A DNA stretch of 64,000 nucleotides from Herbidospora cretacea (GCF_001570605.1 NZ_BBXG01000003.1:397252-461251), one strand, 5' to 3'; positions 16,753-26,352 are shown, numbered from the stretch's first letter. Numbers and translations: made by a program. The notes: a model not told the origin generated them from the sequence alone.

Positions 16753-17673
16753 GTGACGGGTGAGCGGGTTCTGATCGCCCTCGGCGGCAACGCGATGACC
16801 GCGCCGGACGGCTCCGCCGCCCCGGCCGACCAGAAGCGCGCGATCGAGCGCGCCATGGTCCACGTCGCCGACCTGATAGCCCACGGCCACCGGGTGGCGA
16901 TCACCCACGGCAACGGGCCCCAGGTCGGCAACATCCTCCTGAAGAACCAGCTCACCGCCCACGTGGTGCCGCCGGTGCCGCTCGACTGGTGCGGCGCGCA
17001 GACCCAGGGCACCCTCGGCGCCCTGATCATGAACGCCCTCGACCCCATCCCGTGCGCGACCGTCGTCACCCGGACCCTCGTCGACCCCGGCGACCCCGCC
17101 TTCCACGACCCCGTCAAGCCGATCGGGCAGTACTTCTCGGTCGTGGAGGCCAGACGATTCCAGGCGCTGGGCCAGTCGTGGCGGGAGTTCGAGCGCGGCT
17201 GGCGCCGGGTGGTCGCCTCGCCCCGGCCGGTGGAGATCCTCGACGCGGCCCCCGCGGTCGCGCTCATGGAGGCCGGTTACACCGTCGTCGCGGCAGGCGG
17301 GGGCGGGGTCCCGGTCGTCCGCGACGACGAGGGCAGGCTCCACGGGGTGGAGGCGGTGATCGACAAGGACCACGCCGCCTGCGCCCTCGCCCAGGCGGTG
17401 GGGGCGGACGTCCTGGTCATCGCGACCGACGTCCCGCACGCCATCGCCGGGTACGGCACCCCGGACGCCCGCCCGATCGGCCAGGTGACCCCGAAGGAGA
17501 TGCGGGTACTCCAGGCCGAAGGGCATTTCGCCAGCGGCAGCATGGGCCCCAAGGTCGAGGCGGCCCTGCGGTTCGTCGAGGAGGGCGGCGCACGGTCAGT
17601 GATCACGTCACTCGACAACATCGCCGCCGCCATTTCAGGAAATATCGGTACAACGGTTCACCGGGAGAGTTAG
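16753..17673 (+). CDS. arcC: carbamate kinase
   Basis: 306 residues, the normal length. It shows the family's N-terminal IALGGNAM motif, ITHGNGPQVGNI, DWCGAQTQGTLG, the AGGGGVPVVRDDEG region and VEAVIDKDHAACALA, with the C-terminal GSMGPKVEAALRF. It catalyses carbamoyl phosphate + ADP to carbamate + ATP, usually in the catabolic direction. No arginine deiminase or carbamoyltransferase gene is next to it. Instead the ring-opening amidohydrolase starts on the very next base, so the two are certainly co-transcribed. Confidence 0.95.
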   Translation: MTGERVLIALGGNAMTAPDGSAAPADQKRAIERAMVHVADLIAHGHRVAITHGNGPQVGNILLKNQLTAHVVPPVPLDWCGAQTQGTLGALIMNALDPIPCATVVTRTLVDPGDPAFHDPVKPIGQYFSVVEARRFQALGQSWREFERGWRRVVASPRPVEILDAAPAVALMEAGYTVVAAGGGGVPVVRDDEGRLHGVEAVIDKDHAACALAQAVGADVLVIATDVPHAIAGYGTPDARPIGQVTPKEMRVLQAEGHFASGSMGPKVEAALRFVEEGGARSVITSLDNIAAAISGNIGTTVHRES

Positions 17674-18771
17674 ATGCCGGACCCCATCGAGGTACGCAAG
17701 GTCGCCATCGAGAGCGTGACCGACGCGTCCGGGCTCGCGAAGCTGATCGACGACGGCGTGATCGAGGCGGCCCGCGTGCTCGCCGTCATCGGCAAGACCG
17801 AGGGCAACGGCGGCGTCAACGACTACACCCGCATCCTCGCCGACCGCGCCTTCCGCGAGGTCCTGGCGGCCAAGGGCCACCCCTCGCCCGAGTCGGTGCC
17901 CCTGGTCTGGTCGGGCGGCACCGACGGCGTCCTGTCGCCGCACGCGACCGTCTTCGCCACGGTCGACCCGGCGACCGCGCCGCAGAGCGACGAGCCGAGG
18001 CTGAGCGTCGGCATCGCGATGAGCGAGGTCATCCTCCCCGAGGACATCGGCCGCCCCGCCATGGTCGAGAAGGTCGCGGCGGGCGTGCGCGAGGCCATGA
18101 AGATCGCCGGGATCGACGACCCGCGCGACGTCCACTACGTACAGACCAAGACGCCCCTGCTGACCCTGTCGACCATCAACGACGCCAAGTCGCGCGGCCA
18201 CGACGTGATCACCGAGGACACCGGCCCCTCGATGGACATCTCCAACTCCACGACCGCCCTCGGCATCGCCGTCGCCCTGGGCGAGATCGAGATGCCGTCG
18301 GCCGACCAGATCCACCGCGACCTGTCCCTCTACTCGTCGGTCGCCTCGTGTTCGAGCGGGGTGGAGCTCGACGTGGCCCAGATCGTCGTCGTCGGCAACG
18401 TGCGCGGCGTCGGCGGCCGCTACCGCGCCGGCCACTCGGTCATGAAGGACGCCCTCGACACCGACGGCATCTGGGAGGCCATCCGCGACAGCGGCATCGA
18501 CCTGCCCGAACGCCCCCACCCGAGCGACCTCCAGGGCCGCCTGGTCAACCTGTTCATGAAGTGCGAGGCCGACCCCACGGGCAGCGTCCGGGGCCGCCGC
18601 AACATCATGCTCGACGACAGCGACGTCCACTGGCACCGCCAGATCAAGGCGACCGTGGGCGGCGTCGCCGCCAGCGTGACCGGCGACCCGGCCGTCTTCG
18701 TCAGCGTCGCGGCGGTCCACCAGGGCCCCAGCGGCGGCGGCCCCGTCATCGCCATCGCCGACCTGGGCTGA
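17674..18771 (+). CDS. ring-opening amidohydrolase (cyanuric acid hydrolase/barbiturase family)
   Basis: 365 residues, the standard length for this three-repeat family. Each repeat should supply a Lys-Ser pair. The lysines are seen in [21 protein letters not shown] and [10 protein letters not shown]. The serines are seen in [24 protein letters not shown] and the final [13 protein letters not shown] loop. Family members hydrolyse cyanuric acid or barbiturate; which one applies here is undecided. The ATG directly follows the arcC stop codon, with GGGAGAG as ribosome site inside arcC. No biuret or ureidomalonate hydrolase is in the window. Confidence 0.9.
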   Translation: MPDPIEVRKVAIESVTDASGLAKLIDDGVIEAARVLAVIGKTEGNGGVNDYTRILADRAFREVLAAKGHPSPESVPLVWSGGTDGVLSPHATVFATVDPATAPQSDEPRLSVGIAMSEVILPEDIGRPAMVEKVAAGVREAMKIAGIDDPRDVHYVQTKTPLLTLSTINDAKSRGHDVITEDTGPSMDISNSTTALGIAVALGEIEMPSADQIHRDLSLYSSVASCSSGVELDVAQIVVVGNVRGVGGRYRAGHSVMKDALDTDGIWEAIRDSGIDLPERPHPSDLQGRLVNLFMKCEADPTGSVRGRRNIMLDDSDVHWHRQIKATVGGVAASVTGDPAVFVSVAAVHQGPSGGGPVIAIADLG

Positions 18772-18834
18772 TCTTTTTCTCCGCTGTCACGGCTCCTGCT
18801 TTTTTCGCTCCGTTACGGCTCCGCCTGCCACGGC

Positions 18835-18863
18835 GCCGCCCGCCGTCCTCGGCGGCGGGCGGC
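18835..18863. terminator. GC-rich convergent hairpin
   Basis: GCCGCCCGCCG (18835-18845) pairs perfectly with CGGCGGGCGGC (18853-18863) over a 7-base loop. It stands between the convergent amidohydrolase and TetR genes and could terminate both. No T tract follows. Confidence 0.7.
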
Positions 18864-18899
18864 CACCCGGCGCTCACCGGCCGCTCATGCCGAGCGCCG

Positions 18900-19487
18900 T
18901 CACGTGTCGTGTCCGGCCTCCCGTTCCCTGGCCGCCTGGAGGGCGCCGCGCAGCTGCGGTGACACCGTCGCGCTCATCTCCCGCGGGGAGAGCGGGCAGC
19001 CGTGGTCGAGCCAGTCGACGATCGAGCCGAGCAGCGCACCCGCCACGAAGGCGGAAGCCGGGTCGTAGGCGGGGGCGGGGTCGCCGCCCCGGGAGCGCTG
19101 GGTGTGGATGGCGCGGTTGAGCACGCGCAGCAGGTGGTTGTGGACGCGCACGGTGCCGTCGTCGCCGAGCAGGGCCCGGTAGAGCGCCTCGTACTGGGCG
19201 ACGTGGGCGAACAGCGGGGCGAGCCGGTCCGCCGGGGGTGTCCGGCCGCGGTCGCCGGGCGAGGTGGAGGCGACCAGCTCGTCGAAGACGGCGGTGCAGG
19301 CGCTGGCCGCGAGGTCCGACACGTCGGTGTAGTGCTCGTAGAACGTCGAGCGGTTGACGCACGCCCTCTTCGTGATGTCCGCCACCGAGATCTGCGCCAG
19401 CGGGCGCTCGGCGATGAGCTCACGCAGGGCGTTCTCCAGAGCCGCGCGGGAGCGGCCGGGCCGGGGGTCTGGGGCGCGTAGGGTCAC
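18900..19487 (-). CDS. TetR/AcrR family transcriptional regulator
   Basis: 195 residues. The N-terminal HTH is complete (ALENALRELIAERPLAQISV, then ITKRACVNRSTFYEHYTDVS at about residues 37-58) and the variable ligand domain follows. It is divergent from an MFS exporter gene, the classic repressor/efflux pair. The GTG at 19487 lies 6 bases from a TAGCAT -10 on the minus strand, so the mRNA is probably leaderless. That -10 touches a long palindrome likely to be its own operator. Confidence 0.9.
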   Translation of the reverse strand: MTLRAPDPRPGRSRAALENALRELIAERPLAQISVADITKRACVNRSTFYEHYTDVSDLAASACTAVFDELVASTSPGDRGRTPPADRLAPLFAHVAQYEALYRALLGDDGTVRVHNHLLRVLNRAIHTQRSRGGDPAPAYDPASAFVAGALLGSIVDWLDHGCPLSPREMSATVSPQLRGALQAAREREAGHDT

Positions 19488-19493
19488 CCGCCC

Positions 19494-19538
19494 ATGCTAT
19501 TTCCGACACGTGTAGGGTTTCCAACAGGTGTCGAAAAT
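19494..19538. promoter_or_regulatory. TetR operator: 40-bp imperfect palindrome
   Basis: ATTTCCGACACGTGTAGG (19499-19516) and CCAACAGGTGTCGAAAAT (19521-19538) pair at 15 of 18 positions around GTTT. The minus-strand TAGCAT -10 of the TetR gene (19499-19494) abuts it. The start of the MFS gene is 49 bases downstream, so one site can control both directions. Confidence 0.75.
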
Positions 19539-19586
19539 GTCTGGATCGCCCGGCATGGCACCTCCGCTGAACAACTGAGGGAAGTC

Positions 19587-21011
19587 ATGATCCAGAGCAC
19601 TCTTGAGACCGGCAGGGCCGTCCCGGACGGCCGTGCCCGGAACGGCTCACTGCTGGTGCTGTACCTGTCGCTGGGCGGTCTGGCGTTCGCCGTGCTCCAG
19701 TCCCTGGTGGCGCCCGCCCTGTCGACCATCGGCCGGGACCTGGGCATCACGACCGGCGACGCCAGCTGGGTGATCACGGCGTATCTGCTCTCGGCGTCGG
19801 TCCTGACGCCCATCCTCGGCCGCCTCGGCGACATGGCAGGCAAGCGCAAGGTCCTCATCGCGGTCCTGGTCGTGCTGGCCGCGGGCACCCTGCTCGCCGC
19901 CCTGTCGCCGAACCTGATGGTGCTGATCGTCGCCCGCGCGCTGCAGGGCGCGGCCGGCGCGATCCTGCCGCTGTCGATCGGCATCGTCCGCGACGAGCTG
20001 CCCCAGGAGAAGGTCAGCGTCACCGTGGGCCTGCTCTCGGCGATCTTCGGCATCGGCGCGGGCGTCGGCATCGTGGCCGCCGGGCCGATCGTCGAGCACC
20101 TGTCCTGGCACTGGCTGTTCTGGCTGCCGCTGGGCCTGGTCGTGGTCGCGCTGCTCGGGGTGGTGTTCGGCATGAAGGAGTCCCCGGTCCGCACCCCGGG
20201 CCGTCTCGACGTGCTCGGCGCGGCCGTGCTGTCGGTGGCGCTCGTGGCGCTGCTGCTGGCCATCAGCAAGGGCCAGGCGTGGGGCTGGGGCGACGCGAAG
20301 ACCGTCGTGCTGCTCGTCGCCGGGGTCGCCGCGCTGGTCGCCTTCGTCCTGGTCGAGCTCCGGGTCGCGGAGCCGCTCATCTCGATGAGGCTGATGCGGG
20401 TCCGGGGCGTGTGGGCGACCGACCTGGTGGCGCTGATCCTCGGCTTCGCGATGTTCGGCACGTTCCTGCTCGTCCCGACGCTGCTCCAGCTCCCGGCGAT
20501 GACCGGCTACGGCTTCGGCAAGTCGGTGTCGGAGTCGGGCCTGTTCCTGCTGCCGACCGTCCTGATGATGGTCGTCTTCGGCCCGATCGCCGGCATCCTG
20601 AGCCGGAAGTACGGCCCCAGGCCGCCGCTCTTCCTCGGCACCGTCCTGGTCGTCGTCGCGTTCGCGCTGCCCGCCCTGACCCACGCCGAGCTCTGGCACG
20701 TCCTCGTCTCCGGCCTGCTCACCGGCGCCGGCATCGGCCTGGCGTTCGCCGGCATGTCGAACGCGATCATCGAGAGCGTCCCGGCGACCCAGACCGGCGA
20801 GGCCACCAGCGTCAACACGATCGCGCGGACCATCGGCAGCAGCATCGGCACCGCCGTCATCGCGGCGGTCATCAGCTCCCACAGCACCCCGCAGGGCCTG
20901 CCCACCGACACCGCGTTCACGACCAGTTTCTGGCTCTGCGCGACGGTCGCCGTCCTCGCGGTCGGCGCGGCCCTGGCCCTGCCCGCCGTGCGCGGACGCC
21001 ACGAGCGGTAG
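19587..21011 (+). CDS. MFS drug exporter, DHA2 (14-TM) type
   Basis: 474 residues, about 14 hydrophobic segments. Motif A is GRLGDMAGKRKVLI after the second helix, and the antiporter-type region GAAGAILPLSIGIVRDELP follows. FGIGAGVGIVAAGPI is the motif C region (usual GPxxGG variant). Proton-driven efflux of drugs or metabolites is expected. The ATG at 19587 has GAGGGAAG at 19577-19584; a longer reading from 19494 would run through the operator and is rejected. Regulated by the divergent TetR. Confidence 0.9.
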   Translation: MIQSTLETGRAVPDGRARNGSLLVLYLSLGGLAFAVLQSLVAPALSTIGRDLGITTGDASWVITAYLLSASVLTPILGRLGDMAGKRKVLIAVLVVLAAGTLLAALSPNLMVLIVARALQGAAGAILPLSIGIVRDELPQEKVSVTVGLLSAIFGIGAGVGIVAAGPIVEHLSWHWLFWLPLGLVVVALLGVVFGMKESPVRTPGRLDVLGAAVLSVALVALLLAISKGQAWGWGDAKTVVLLVAGVAALVAFVLVELRVAEPLISMRLMRVRGVWATDLVALILGFAMFGTFLLVPTLLQLPAMTGYGFGKSVSESGLFLLPTVLMMVVFGPIAGILSRKYGPRPPLFLGTVLVVVAFALPALTHAELWHVLVSGLLTGAGIGLAFAGMSNAIIESVPATQTGEATSVNTIARTIGSSIGTAVIAAVISSHSTPQGLPTDTAFTTSFWLCATVAVLAVGAALALPAVRGRHER

Positions 21012-21034
21012 CGGCCGGGGAGCCCGCCGCCGGG

Positions 21035-21040
21035 TATCCT
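21035..21040 (+). promoter_or_regulatory. leaderless -10 (TATCCT)
   Basis: TATCCT lies 8 bases before the GTG at 21049. Confidence 0.5.
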
Positions 21041-21048
21041 CGCCGTTC

Positions 21049-21594
21049 GTGCCTTCGATTCCGCAGCCCCTGGTGCCCGGCGACGACGGGCGGGCCGACG
21101 CCGCCCTCGCCGGGGTGCTGGCCGGCTTCCAGACCGGTGCGACCACCGTCGCCGACGTGCTGACCGCCCTGGGCCCGGCCCGGCTGCTGGTGCCCGTCGT
21201 GGCGCTGCTGACCGAGGCCGAGGTCGGGCCCGACGGGCTGAAGCGGGAGAAGGAGAGCGAGATGGCCCTGCCCAAGCTCGTCGGGCAGGACGGGCGGATG
21301 GCCGTGCTCGCGTTCACGAGCGTCGAGGCGCTGAGCCGGTGGCGGGCCGACGCGCGGCCCATCCAGGCGTCCGCGGCGCAGGTCTGCAAGGCCGCCCTCC
21401 ACGAGCAGGCGGCGGCGGTCGTCATCGACGTCGCGGGGCCCGCGCCCTTCGCCGTCGAGGGTTCCATGCTTCACGCCATGGCCGCCCTGGAGGACGCCGC
21501 CGCGCTCAAGAACCTCGACGTCGACGTGCCGGGCGTGACCGTGGCCCGCTTCGAGGCCGCGCCCCCGAAGAAGAAGAGCTGGTGGCGCCGCTGA
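21049..21594 (+). CDS. SseB-family protein
   Basis: 181 residues. LPKLVGQDGRMAVLAFTSVE and LSRWRADARPIQASAAQVCK are the conserved SseB N-terminal-domain signature of actinobacterial proteins. In enterobacteria SseB is a secretion chaperone, but the actinobacterial role is unknown. It ends in a lysine/arginine-rich KKKSWWRR tail. A leaderless GTG start is likely. Confidence 0.82.
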   Translation: MPSIPQPLVPGDDGRADAALAGVLAGFQTGATTVADVLTALGPARLLVPVVALLTEAEVGPDGLKREKESEMALPKLVGQDGRMAVLAFTSVEALSRWRADARPIQASAAQVCKAALHEQAAAVVIDVAGPAPFAVEGSMLHAMAALEDAAALKNLDVDVPGVTVARFEAAPPKKKSWWRR

Positions 21595-21666
21595 CCCGGG
21601 GGATGACCGCGGTGGCCGTACGGGAAGAGTTTCCAGCTCCGTAACGCCCGGCGCGGCGGCGGCGGT

Positions 21667-21672
21667 TAGGGT
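21667..21672 (+). promoter_or_regulatory. leaderless -10 (TAGGGT)
   Basis: TAGGGT lies 7 bases before the GTG at 21680 and probably drives prepilin peptidase and the aro genes behind it. Confidence 0.5.
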
Positions 21673-21679
21673 CGGCCGG

Positions 21680-22351
21680 GTGCTGACTTGGGGGCTGCTC
21701 GCGCTGGTGGGCCTGATCGCGGGGCGCTACGCGCGCGAGCTCGCCGCGGGGTTCGGGCCCGAGCCCGACGACACCCGCAAGGAGGCCCGCGCCGCGCTGG
21801 CCCGGGCGGTGCGGGTCGTGCCGCTGCCCAAGTGGCCGTTCGTGGTCGAGGGCGTCACCGCCCTGGCCTTCGGGGTCCTCGCCTGGCGTTACGCCGCGAC
21901 CCCTGAGCTGGTTCCGGCGCTGCTGATCGCCGCCTGGGCCGGGGTGGTGCTCACGCTGACCGACCTGCGCTGCCGGCGGCTGCCCGACGTCGTGACGCTG
22001 CCGGCGTATCCGATCCTGCTCCTCGCCCTGATCCCGACCGGGCGGCTGCCGGTCGCGACCGCCTGCGGGCTGGCGCTGGCCGGGATCTACCTCGTCCTGT
22101 GGTTCGGGCGGCCCTCCGGGCTGGGGTTCGGCGACGTGAAACTGGCCGGGCTCATCGGGATCGTCGCCGGAGCCGTCAGCGTCGACGCCGTCATCATCGC
22201 CGGGGTCGGCGGGCAGCTGCTCGGCGGGCTGTGGGCATTAGGCCTGCTTATCACCCGGAAAGGGACCCGGACCAGCGAGTTCCCCTTCGGTCCCGCTATG
22301 ATCGCGGGCGCGCTGGCGGCACTGCTGGCGGGAGCTTCATCGCATATCTGA
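21680..22351 (+). CDS. A24-family prepilin peptidase
   Basis: 223 residues with about six membrane helices. The two catalytic aspartates are in LTLTDLRCRRLPD (about residue 95) and GLGFGDVKLAGL (about residue 153, the GxGD motif). The N-terminal cysteine-rich methylase domain of bifunctional PilD is absent, as usual in actinobacterial Tad/Flp-type enzymes. It cuts prepilin leaders at the cytoplasmic face. No pilin gene is in the window. It ends 12 bases before aroC, an arrangement common in actinobacteria. Confidence 0.9.
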   Translation: MLTWGLLALVGLIAGRYARELAAGFGPEPDDTRKEARAALARAVRVVPLPKWPFVVEGVTALAFGVLAWRYAATPELVPALLIAAWAGVVLTLTDLRCRRLPDVVTLPAYPILLLALIPTGRLPVATACGLALAGIYLVLWFGRPSGLGFGDVKLAGLIGIVAGAVSVDAVIIAGVGGQLLGGLWALGLLITRKGTRTSEFPFGPAMIAGALAALLAGASSHI

Positions 22352-22363
22352 AAGACTTGGGCC

Positions 22364-23542
22364 ATGCTGCGCTGGTTGACCGCCGGGGAGTCCCACGGCC
22401 CCGAACTCATCGCGATCCTCGAGGGCCTGCCCGCCGGGGTGGGGATCACCACACCCGAGCTCGAAGAGGCGCTGCGCCGTCGCCGGCTCGGCTACGGGCG
22501 CGGCGCCCGCATGAAGTTCGAGCAAGACGAACTGACCATCTCGGGCGGCGTCCGCCACGGCCGCACGCTCGGCGCGCCGATCGCCATCCGCATCGGCAAC
22601 ACCGAATGGCCCAAGTGGGAGCAGGTGATGGCGGCCGACCCGGTCGACCCCGCCGTCCTCGAAGGGCTCGCGCGCAACGCGCCCCGGTCGCGCCCCCGGC
22701 CCGGCCACGCCGACCTCGCCGGGATGCAGAAATACGGCTTCGACGACGCCCGGCCGGTGCTCGACCGGGCCAGCGCCCGCGAGACCGCCGCCCGCGTCGC
22801 GCTCGGCCAGGTCGCCAAGAACTTCCTCAAGCAGGCCCTCGGCGTCGAGATCGTCAGCCACGTCGTGTCGATCGGGTCGGCCGTGACCCCGTCGATCGAG
22901 CTGCCGTCCCCCGCCGACCTGGCCCGCATCGACGACGACCCGGTCCGCTGCTTCGACCCCGAGGGCAGCGCCGCGATGGTCGCCGAGATCGACAAGGCCC
23001 ACAAGGAGGGCGACACCCTCGGCGGCGTCGTCGAGGTCGTCGCCTACGGCCTGCCGCCGGGCCTCGGCAGCTACACCCACTGGGACCGCCGCCTCGACGC
23101 GCGCCTCGCCGCCGCCCTCATGGGCATCCAGGCGATCAAGGGCGTCGGCGTCGGCGACGGCTTCGAGACCGCCCGGCGGCCCGGCTCCCGCGCCCACGAC
23201 GAGATCGAGAACACCGACGGCGGCGTCCGCCGCGTCACCAACCGCGCCGGCGGCATCGAGGGCGGCATGACCAACGGCGAGCCGCTGCGGGTCAGCGCCG
23301 CCATGAAGCCGATCTCGACCGTGCCGCGCGCGCTGGCCACGATCGACGTGATCACCGGCGAGGCCGCCAAGGCCCACCACGAGCGGTCCGACGTGTGCGC
23401 GGTCCCGGCCGCCGCGATCGTCGCCGAGGCGATGGTCGCGCTGGTGCTGGCCGACGCCGCCGCCGAGAAGTTCGGCGGAGACTCCGTCGAGGAGGTCGCC
23501 CGCAACGTCGCGGGCTACCTGTCCTCGCTGATCATCAAGTAG
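22364..23542 (+). CDS. aroC: chorismate synthase
   Basis: 392 residues, full length. It converts 5-enolpyruvylshikimate-3-phosphate to chorismate using reduced FMN. The start [30 protein letters not shown], and [19 protein letters not shown] are signature regions, and the C-terminal [13 protein letters not shown] and [19 protein letters not shown] complete the flavin/EPSP site. It heads the aroC-aroK-aroB-aroQ cluster. Confidence 0.97.
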   Translation: MLRWLTAGESHGPELIAILEGLPAGVGITTPELEEALRRRRLGYGRGARMKFEQDELTISGGVRHGRTLGAPIAIRIGNTEWPKWEQVMAADPVDPAVLEGLARNAPRSRPRPGHADLAGMQKYGFDDARPVLDRASARETAARVALGQVAKNFLKQALGVEIVSHVVSIGSAVTPSIELPSPADLARIDDDPVRCFDPEGSAAMVAEIDKAHKEGDTLGGVVEVVAYGLPPGLGSYTHWDRRLDARLAAALMGIQAIKGVGVGDGFETARRPGSRAHDEIENTDGGVRRVTNRAGGIEGGMTNGEPLRVSAAMKPISTVPRALATIDVITGEAAKAHHERSDVCAVPAAAIVAEAMVALVLADAAAEKFGGDSVEEVARNVAGYLSSLIIK

Positions 23543-23553
23543 GGGGAGCGACC

Positions 23554-24078
23554 ATGCCTGTCGTGGTGCTGATCGGCCCGCCGGGGTCCGGCAAGACGAC
23601 CGTCGGCGAACTGCTGGCCGAACGCCTCGGCGTCGCCTTCCGCGACACCGACACCGACGCCGAGCAGGTCGCGGGCAAGCCCATCAGCGAGATCTTCTTC
23701 GACGAGGGCGAGGAGGCGTTCCGCGCCATCGAGGCCGCCGCGGTCGAGAAGGCGCTGGCCGAACACCCCGGGGTGCTGTCGCTCGGGGGCGGCTCGATCC
23801 TCGACCCGGCCACCCGCGAACTCCTCGCCGGGCAGAAGGTGGTCTACCTGAAGGTCGGCCTCGACCACGCGATCAAGCGCGTCGGGCTCGCCGCCGCCCG
23901 CCCGCTCCTGGTGCTCAACCCGCGCAGCCAGATGCGCAAGCTGATGGAGGAGCGCAGGCCCCTGTACGAGGCCCTCGCCACCATCACCGTCGTCACCGAC
24001 GACCTGGAGGCCCCCGAGGTCGTCGACCAGGTCGAGGCCGCCCTCGCCGCCCCCGGTGCCCCCGAGGCGGCCGAGTGA
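23554..24078 (+). CDS. aroK: shikimate kinase
   Basis: 174 residues. Walker A is GPPGSGKTTVGELLAE (about residues 8-23). The shikimate-binding aspartate/arginine regions follow (FRDTDTDAEQVAG, EEAFRAIE, LSLGGGSIL), and the lid arginine is in ARPLL. It phosphorylates shikimate at the 3-hydroxyl with ATP. GGGGGAG precedes the ATG by 6 bases. The stop overlaps the aroB start (GTGA). Confidence 0.96.
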   Translation: MPVVVLIGPPGSGKTTVGELLAERLGVAFRDTDTDAEQVAGKPISEIFFDEGEEAFRAIEAAAVEKALAEHPGVLSLGGGSILDPATRELLAGQKVVYLKVGLDHAIKRVGLAAARPLLVLNPRSQMRKLMEERRPLYEALATITVVTDDLEAPEVVDQVEAALAAPGAPEAAE

Positions 24079-25157
24079 CCGTGACCCGCATCCCCGTCTT
24101 CGGCGAGGCCCCCTACGACGTCGTCGTCGGCACCGGCGTCCTCGGCGAACTGCCCGGCCTGGTGGGCGAGAAGGCCAGAACCGTCGCCGTGATCCATCCG
24201 GTGACCCTGCCCGAGCTGGCCGGGCCTGTTGTCGGCGTGCTGGAGAAGGCCGGTTACGACGTGGTGGCCCTTCCGGTGCCCGACGCCGAGGCGGCCAAGG
24301 ACGTCCAGGTGCTGGCGTCGCTGTGGTCGGCGTTCGGCCGCCACGGCATGACCCGGACCGACGTCGTCGTCGGCGTCGGCGGGGGCGCGACCACCGACCT
24401 GGCCGGGTTCGCCGCCGCGACCTGGCTGCGGGGCGTGCGGGTCGTCCAGGTCCCGACGACGCTGCTGGGCATGGTCGACGCGGCCGTCGGCGGCAAGACC
24501 GGGCTCAACACCCCCGAGGGCAAGAACCTCGTCGGGTCGTTCCACCCGCCCGCCGGGGTGCTGTGCGACCTCGCGACGCTGGTCGGGGTGCCCCGTGACG
24601 ACTACGTCGCCGGGCTGGCCGAGACGATCAAGGGCGGGTTCATCGCCGACCCCGAGATCCTCCGCCTGGTCGAGGACGACCCCGAAGGGGCCCGCCACCC
24701 CGAGGGCCGCCACACCCGCGAGCTGATCGAGCGCAAGATCCGGATCAAGGCCGACGTCGTCGGCGCCGACCTCAAAGAGGGCGGCCTGCGCGAGATCCTC
24801 AACTACGGCCACACCCTGGCCCACGCCATCGAACGGGTCGAGAACTACACGATCCGCCACGGCGAGGCCGTCTCGATCGGCCTCGTCTACGCCGCCGAGC
24901 TGGGCCGCCTCGCCGGCCGGGCCGACCTGGTGGAGCGGACCCGTTCGATTCTGACCTCCGTCGGGCTGCCCACGGTTTACCGTGAAGACGCCTGGCCGCG
25001 GTTGCGTGACCACATGAAGCTCGACAAGAAGGCCCGGGGGGCCAAGCTCCGGTTCGTCGTGCTCGACGCGCTGGCCGAGCCGTCCCGGCTGGAAGACCCG
25101 TCCGAGGAGTTGCTGGAGGCCGCCTACCGGGCGGTGAGCGGAGGCCCCCGTGCGTGA
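24075..25157 (+). CDS. aroB: 3-dehydroquinate synthase
   Basis: 360 residues. [20 protein letters not shown] is the NAD-binding stretch, [20 protein letters not shown] the substrate/metal region, and [12 protein letters not shown] with RHGEAVSIG supplies metal-binding histidines. It closes DAHP to dehydroquinate. The GTG at 24075 overlaps the aroK stop. A second GTG at 24081 is possible. The end overlaps aroQ by 8 bases. Confidence 0.97.
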   Translation: MTVTRIPVFGEAPYDVVVGTGVLGELPGLVGEKARTVAVIHPVTLPELAGPVVGVLEKAGYDVVALPVPDAEAAKDVQVLASLWSAFGRHGMTRTDVVVGVGGGATTDLAGFAAATWLRGVRVVQVPTTLLGMVDAAVGGKTGLNTPEGKNLVGSFHPPAGVLCDLATLVGVPRDDYVAGLAETIKGGFIADPEILRLVEDDPEGARHPEGRHTRELIERKIRIKADVVGADLKEGGLREILNYGHTLAHAIERVENYTIRHGEAVSIGLVYAAELGRLAGRADLVERTRSILTSVGLPTVYREDAWPRLRDHMKLDKKARGAKLRFVVLDALAEPSRLEDPSEELLEAAYRAVSGGPRA

Positions 25158-25578
25158 CGTCCTGGTGCTCAACGGGCCCAACCTGGGCCGCCTCGGCACC
25201 CGCGAGCCCGACGTCTACGGCGCCACCACGTTCAAGGACCTGGTGGTGATCTGCGAGACCGCAGGTCGCGAGCTGGGCCTGGCGGTCGAGGTCAGGCAGA
25301 CCGACGACGAGGCCGAGATGGTGGGCTGGGTCCACGGCGCGGCCGACTCCCGCACCCCGATCGTCCTGAACCCGGCGGCGTTCACCCACTACAGCTACGC
25401 CCTGCGCGACGCCCTCGCCCAGCGCACCGCGCCGCTGATCGAGGTGCACATCTCCAACCCGGCCGCCCGGGAGGAGTTCCGCCACACCTCGGTCGTGGCG
25501 GCCGTCGCCAACGGCACGATCGCCGGTTTCGGCGTCCAGTCCTATGTCCTGGCCTTGCGAGCCATCGCGGAGATGTGA
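25150..25578 (+). CDS. aroQ: type II 3-dehydroquinate dehydratase
   Basis: 142 residues, the dodecameric type II enzyme. It opens [20 protein letters not shown] with the catalytic tyrosine, has [17 protein letters not shown] and [18 protein letters not shown] (the catalytic histidine), and ends with the [11 protein letters not shown] helix. It removes water from dehydroquinate. GTG start inside aroB. Confidence 0.96.
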   Translation: MRDVLVLNGPNLGRLGTREPDVYGATTFKDLVVICETAGRELGLAVEVRQTDDEAEMVGWVHGAADSRTPIVLNPAAFTHYSYALRDALAQRTAPLIEVHISNPAAREEFRHTSVVAAVANGTIAGFGVQSYVLALRAIAEM

Positions 25579-25579
25579 G

Positions 25580-26332
25580 ATGTACGGGTCGTTCGTCGCC
25601 CTCGGCGACAGTTTCACCGAGGGCCTCAGCGACCCGGGCGTGAACGGTTCCTACCGTGGCTGGGCCGACCGTGTCGCCGAGACGCTGGCCGGTCAGAACC
25701 CCTCGTTCGCGTACGCCAACCTCGCGGTCCGCGGCCGTCTGCTCGACCAGGTCGTGGCCGAGCAGGTGCCGAGGGCGATCGAGATGCGTCCCGACCTGAT
25801 CAGTTTCTGCGCCGGCGGCAACGACCTGCTGCGCCCCGGCAGCGACCCCGACCGGATGGCCAAGACCTTCGCCGCCGCCGTCAAGAGCCTGCGCGCCACC
25901 GGCGCCGACGTGGTCGTCTTCACCGGCGTCGACCCCCGCGACACCCCGATCATGCGCCGCGCCCGCGGCACGTTCGCCACGTTCTACCTGCACGTCCGCT
26001 CGATCGCCGACCTGCACGGCTGCCACCTGGTCGACCAGTGGTCGATGCAGGGCCTGCGCGACTGGCGCGCCTGGAGCGACGACCGCCTCCACATGAACGA
26101 GCACGGCCACCGTCTGGTCGCCGCCAAGGTCCTCGACGTCCTGGGCGTGCCCGGCCAGGAATGGCGCTACAGCTGGCCGCCCCGCGAGAAGGTCGACCCC
26201 CGGGTCAAGCGCCGCGAGGACGCCGAGTGGCTGCGGGAACACCTGGCCCCGTGGGTGATGCGGCGACTGCGCGGCAGGTCGTCCGGAGACGAGATCACCG
26301 CCAAACGCCCCGATTTGTCGCCTTTCGACTAA
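25580..26332 (+). CDS. SGNH/GDSL hydrolase
   Basis: 250 residues, cytosolic. Block I FVALGDSFTEGLSD has the nucleophilic serine. The glycine and asparagine of the oxyanion hole are in LAVRGR and CAGGNDLL, and the Asp-His pair is in SDDRLHMNEHGHRLV. Such esterases act on acyl esters of sugars, lipids or peptides; substrate unknown. ATG is 1 base beyond the aroQ stop with GCGGAG upstream, so it extends the aro operon. Confidence 0.9.
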   Translation: MYGSFVALGDSFTEGLSDPGVNGSYRGWADRVAETLAGQNPSFAYANLAVRGRLLDQVVAEQVPRAIEMRPDLISFCAGGNDLLRPGSDPDRMAKTFAAAVKSLRATGADVVVFTGVDPRDTPIMRRARGTFATFYLHVRSIADLHGCHLVDQWSMQGLRDWRAWSDDRLHMNEHGHRLVAAKVLDVLGVPGQEWRYSWPPREKVDPRVKRREDAEWLREHLAPWVMRRLRGRSSGDEITAKRPDLSPFD

Positions 26333-26352
26333 TTTGAGATGCCCTTGAGGTG

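Noticed and set aside
19494-19586. N-terminal extension of the MFS exporter
   Set aside because: It would translate the operator; the ATG at 19587 has a good ribosome site.
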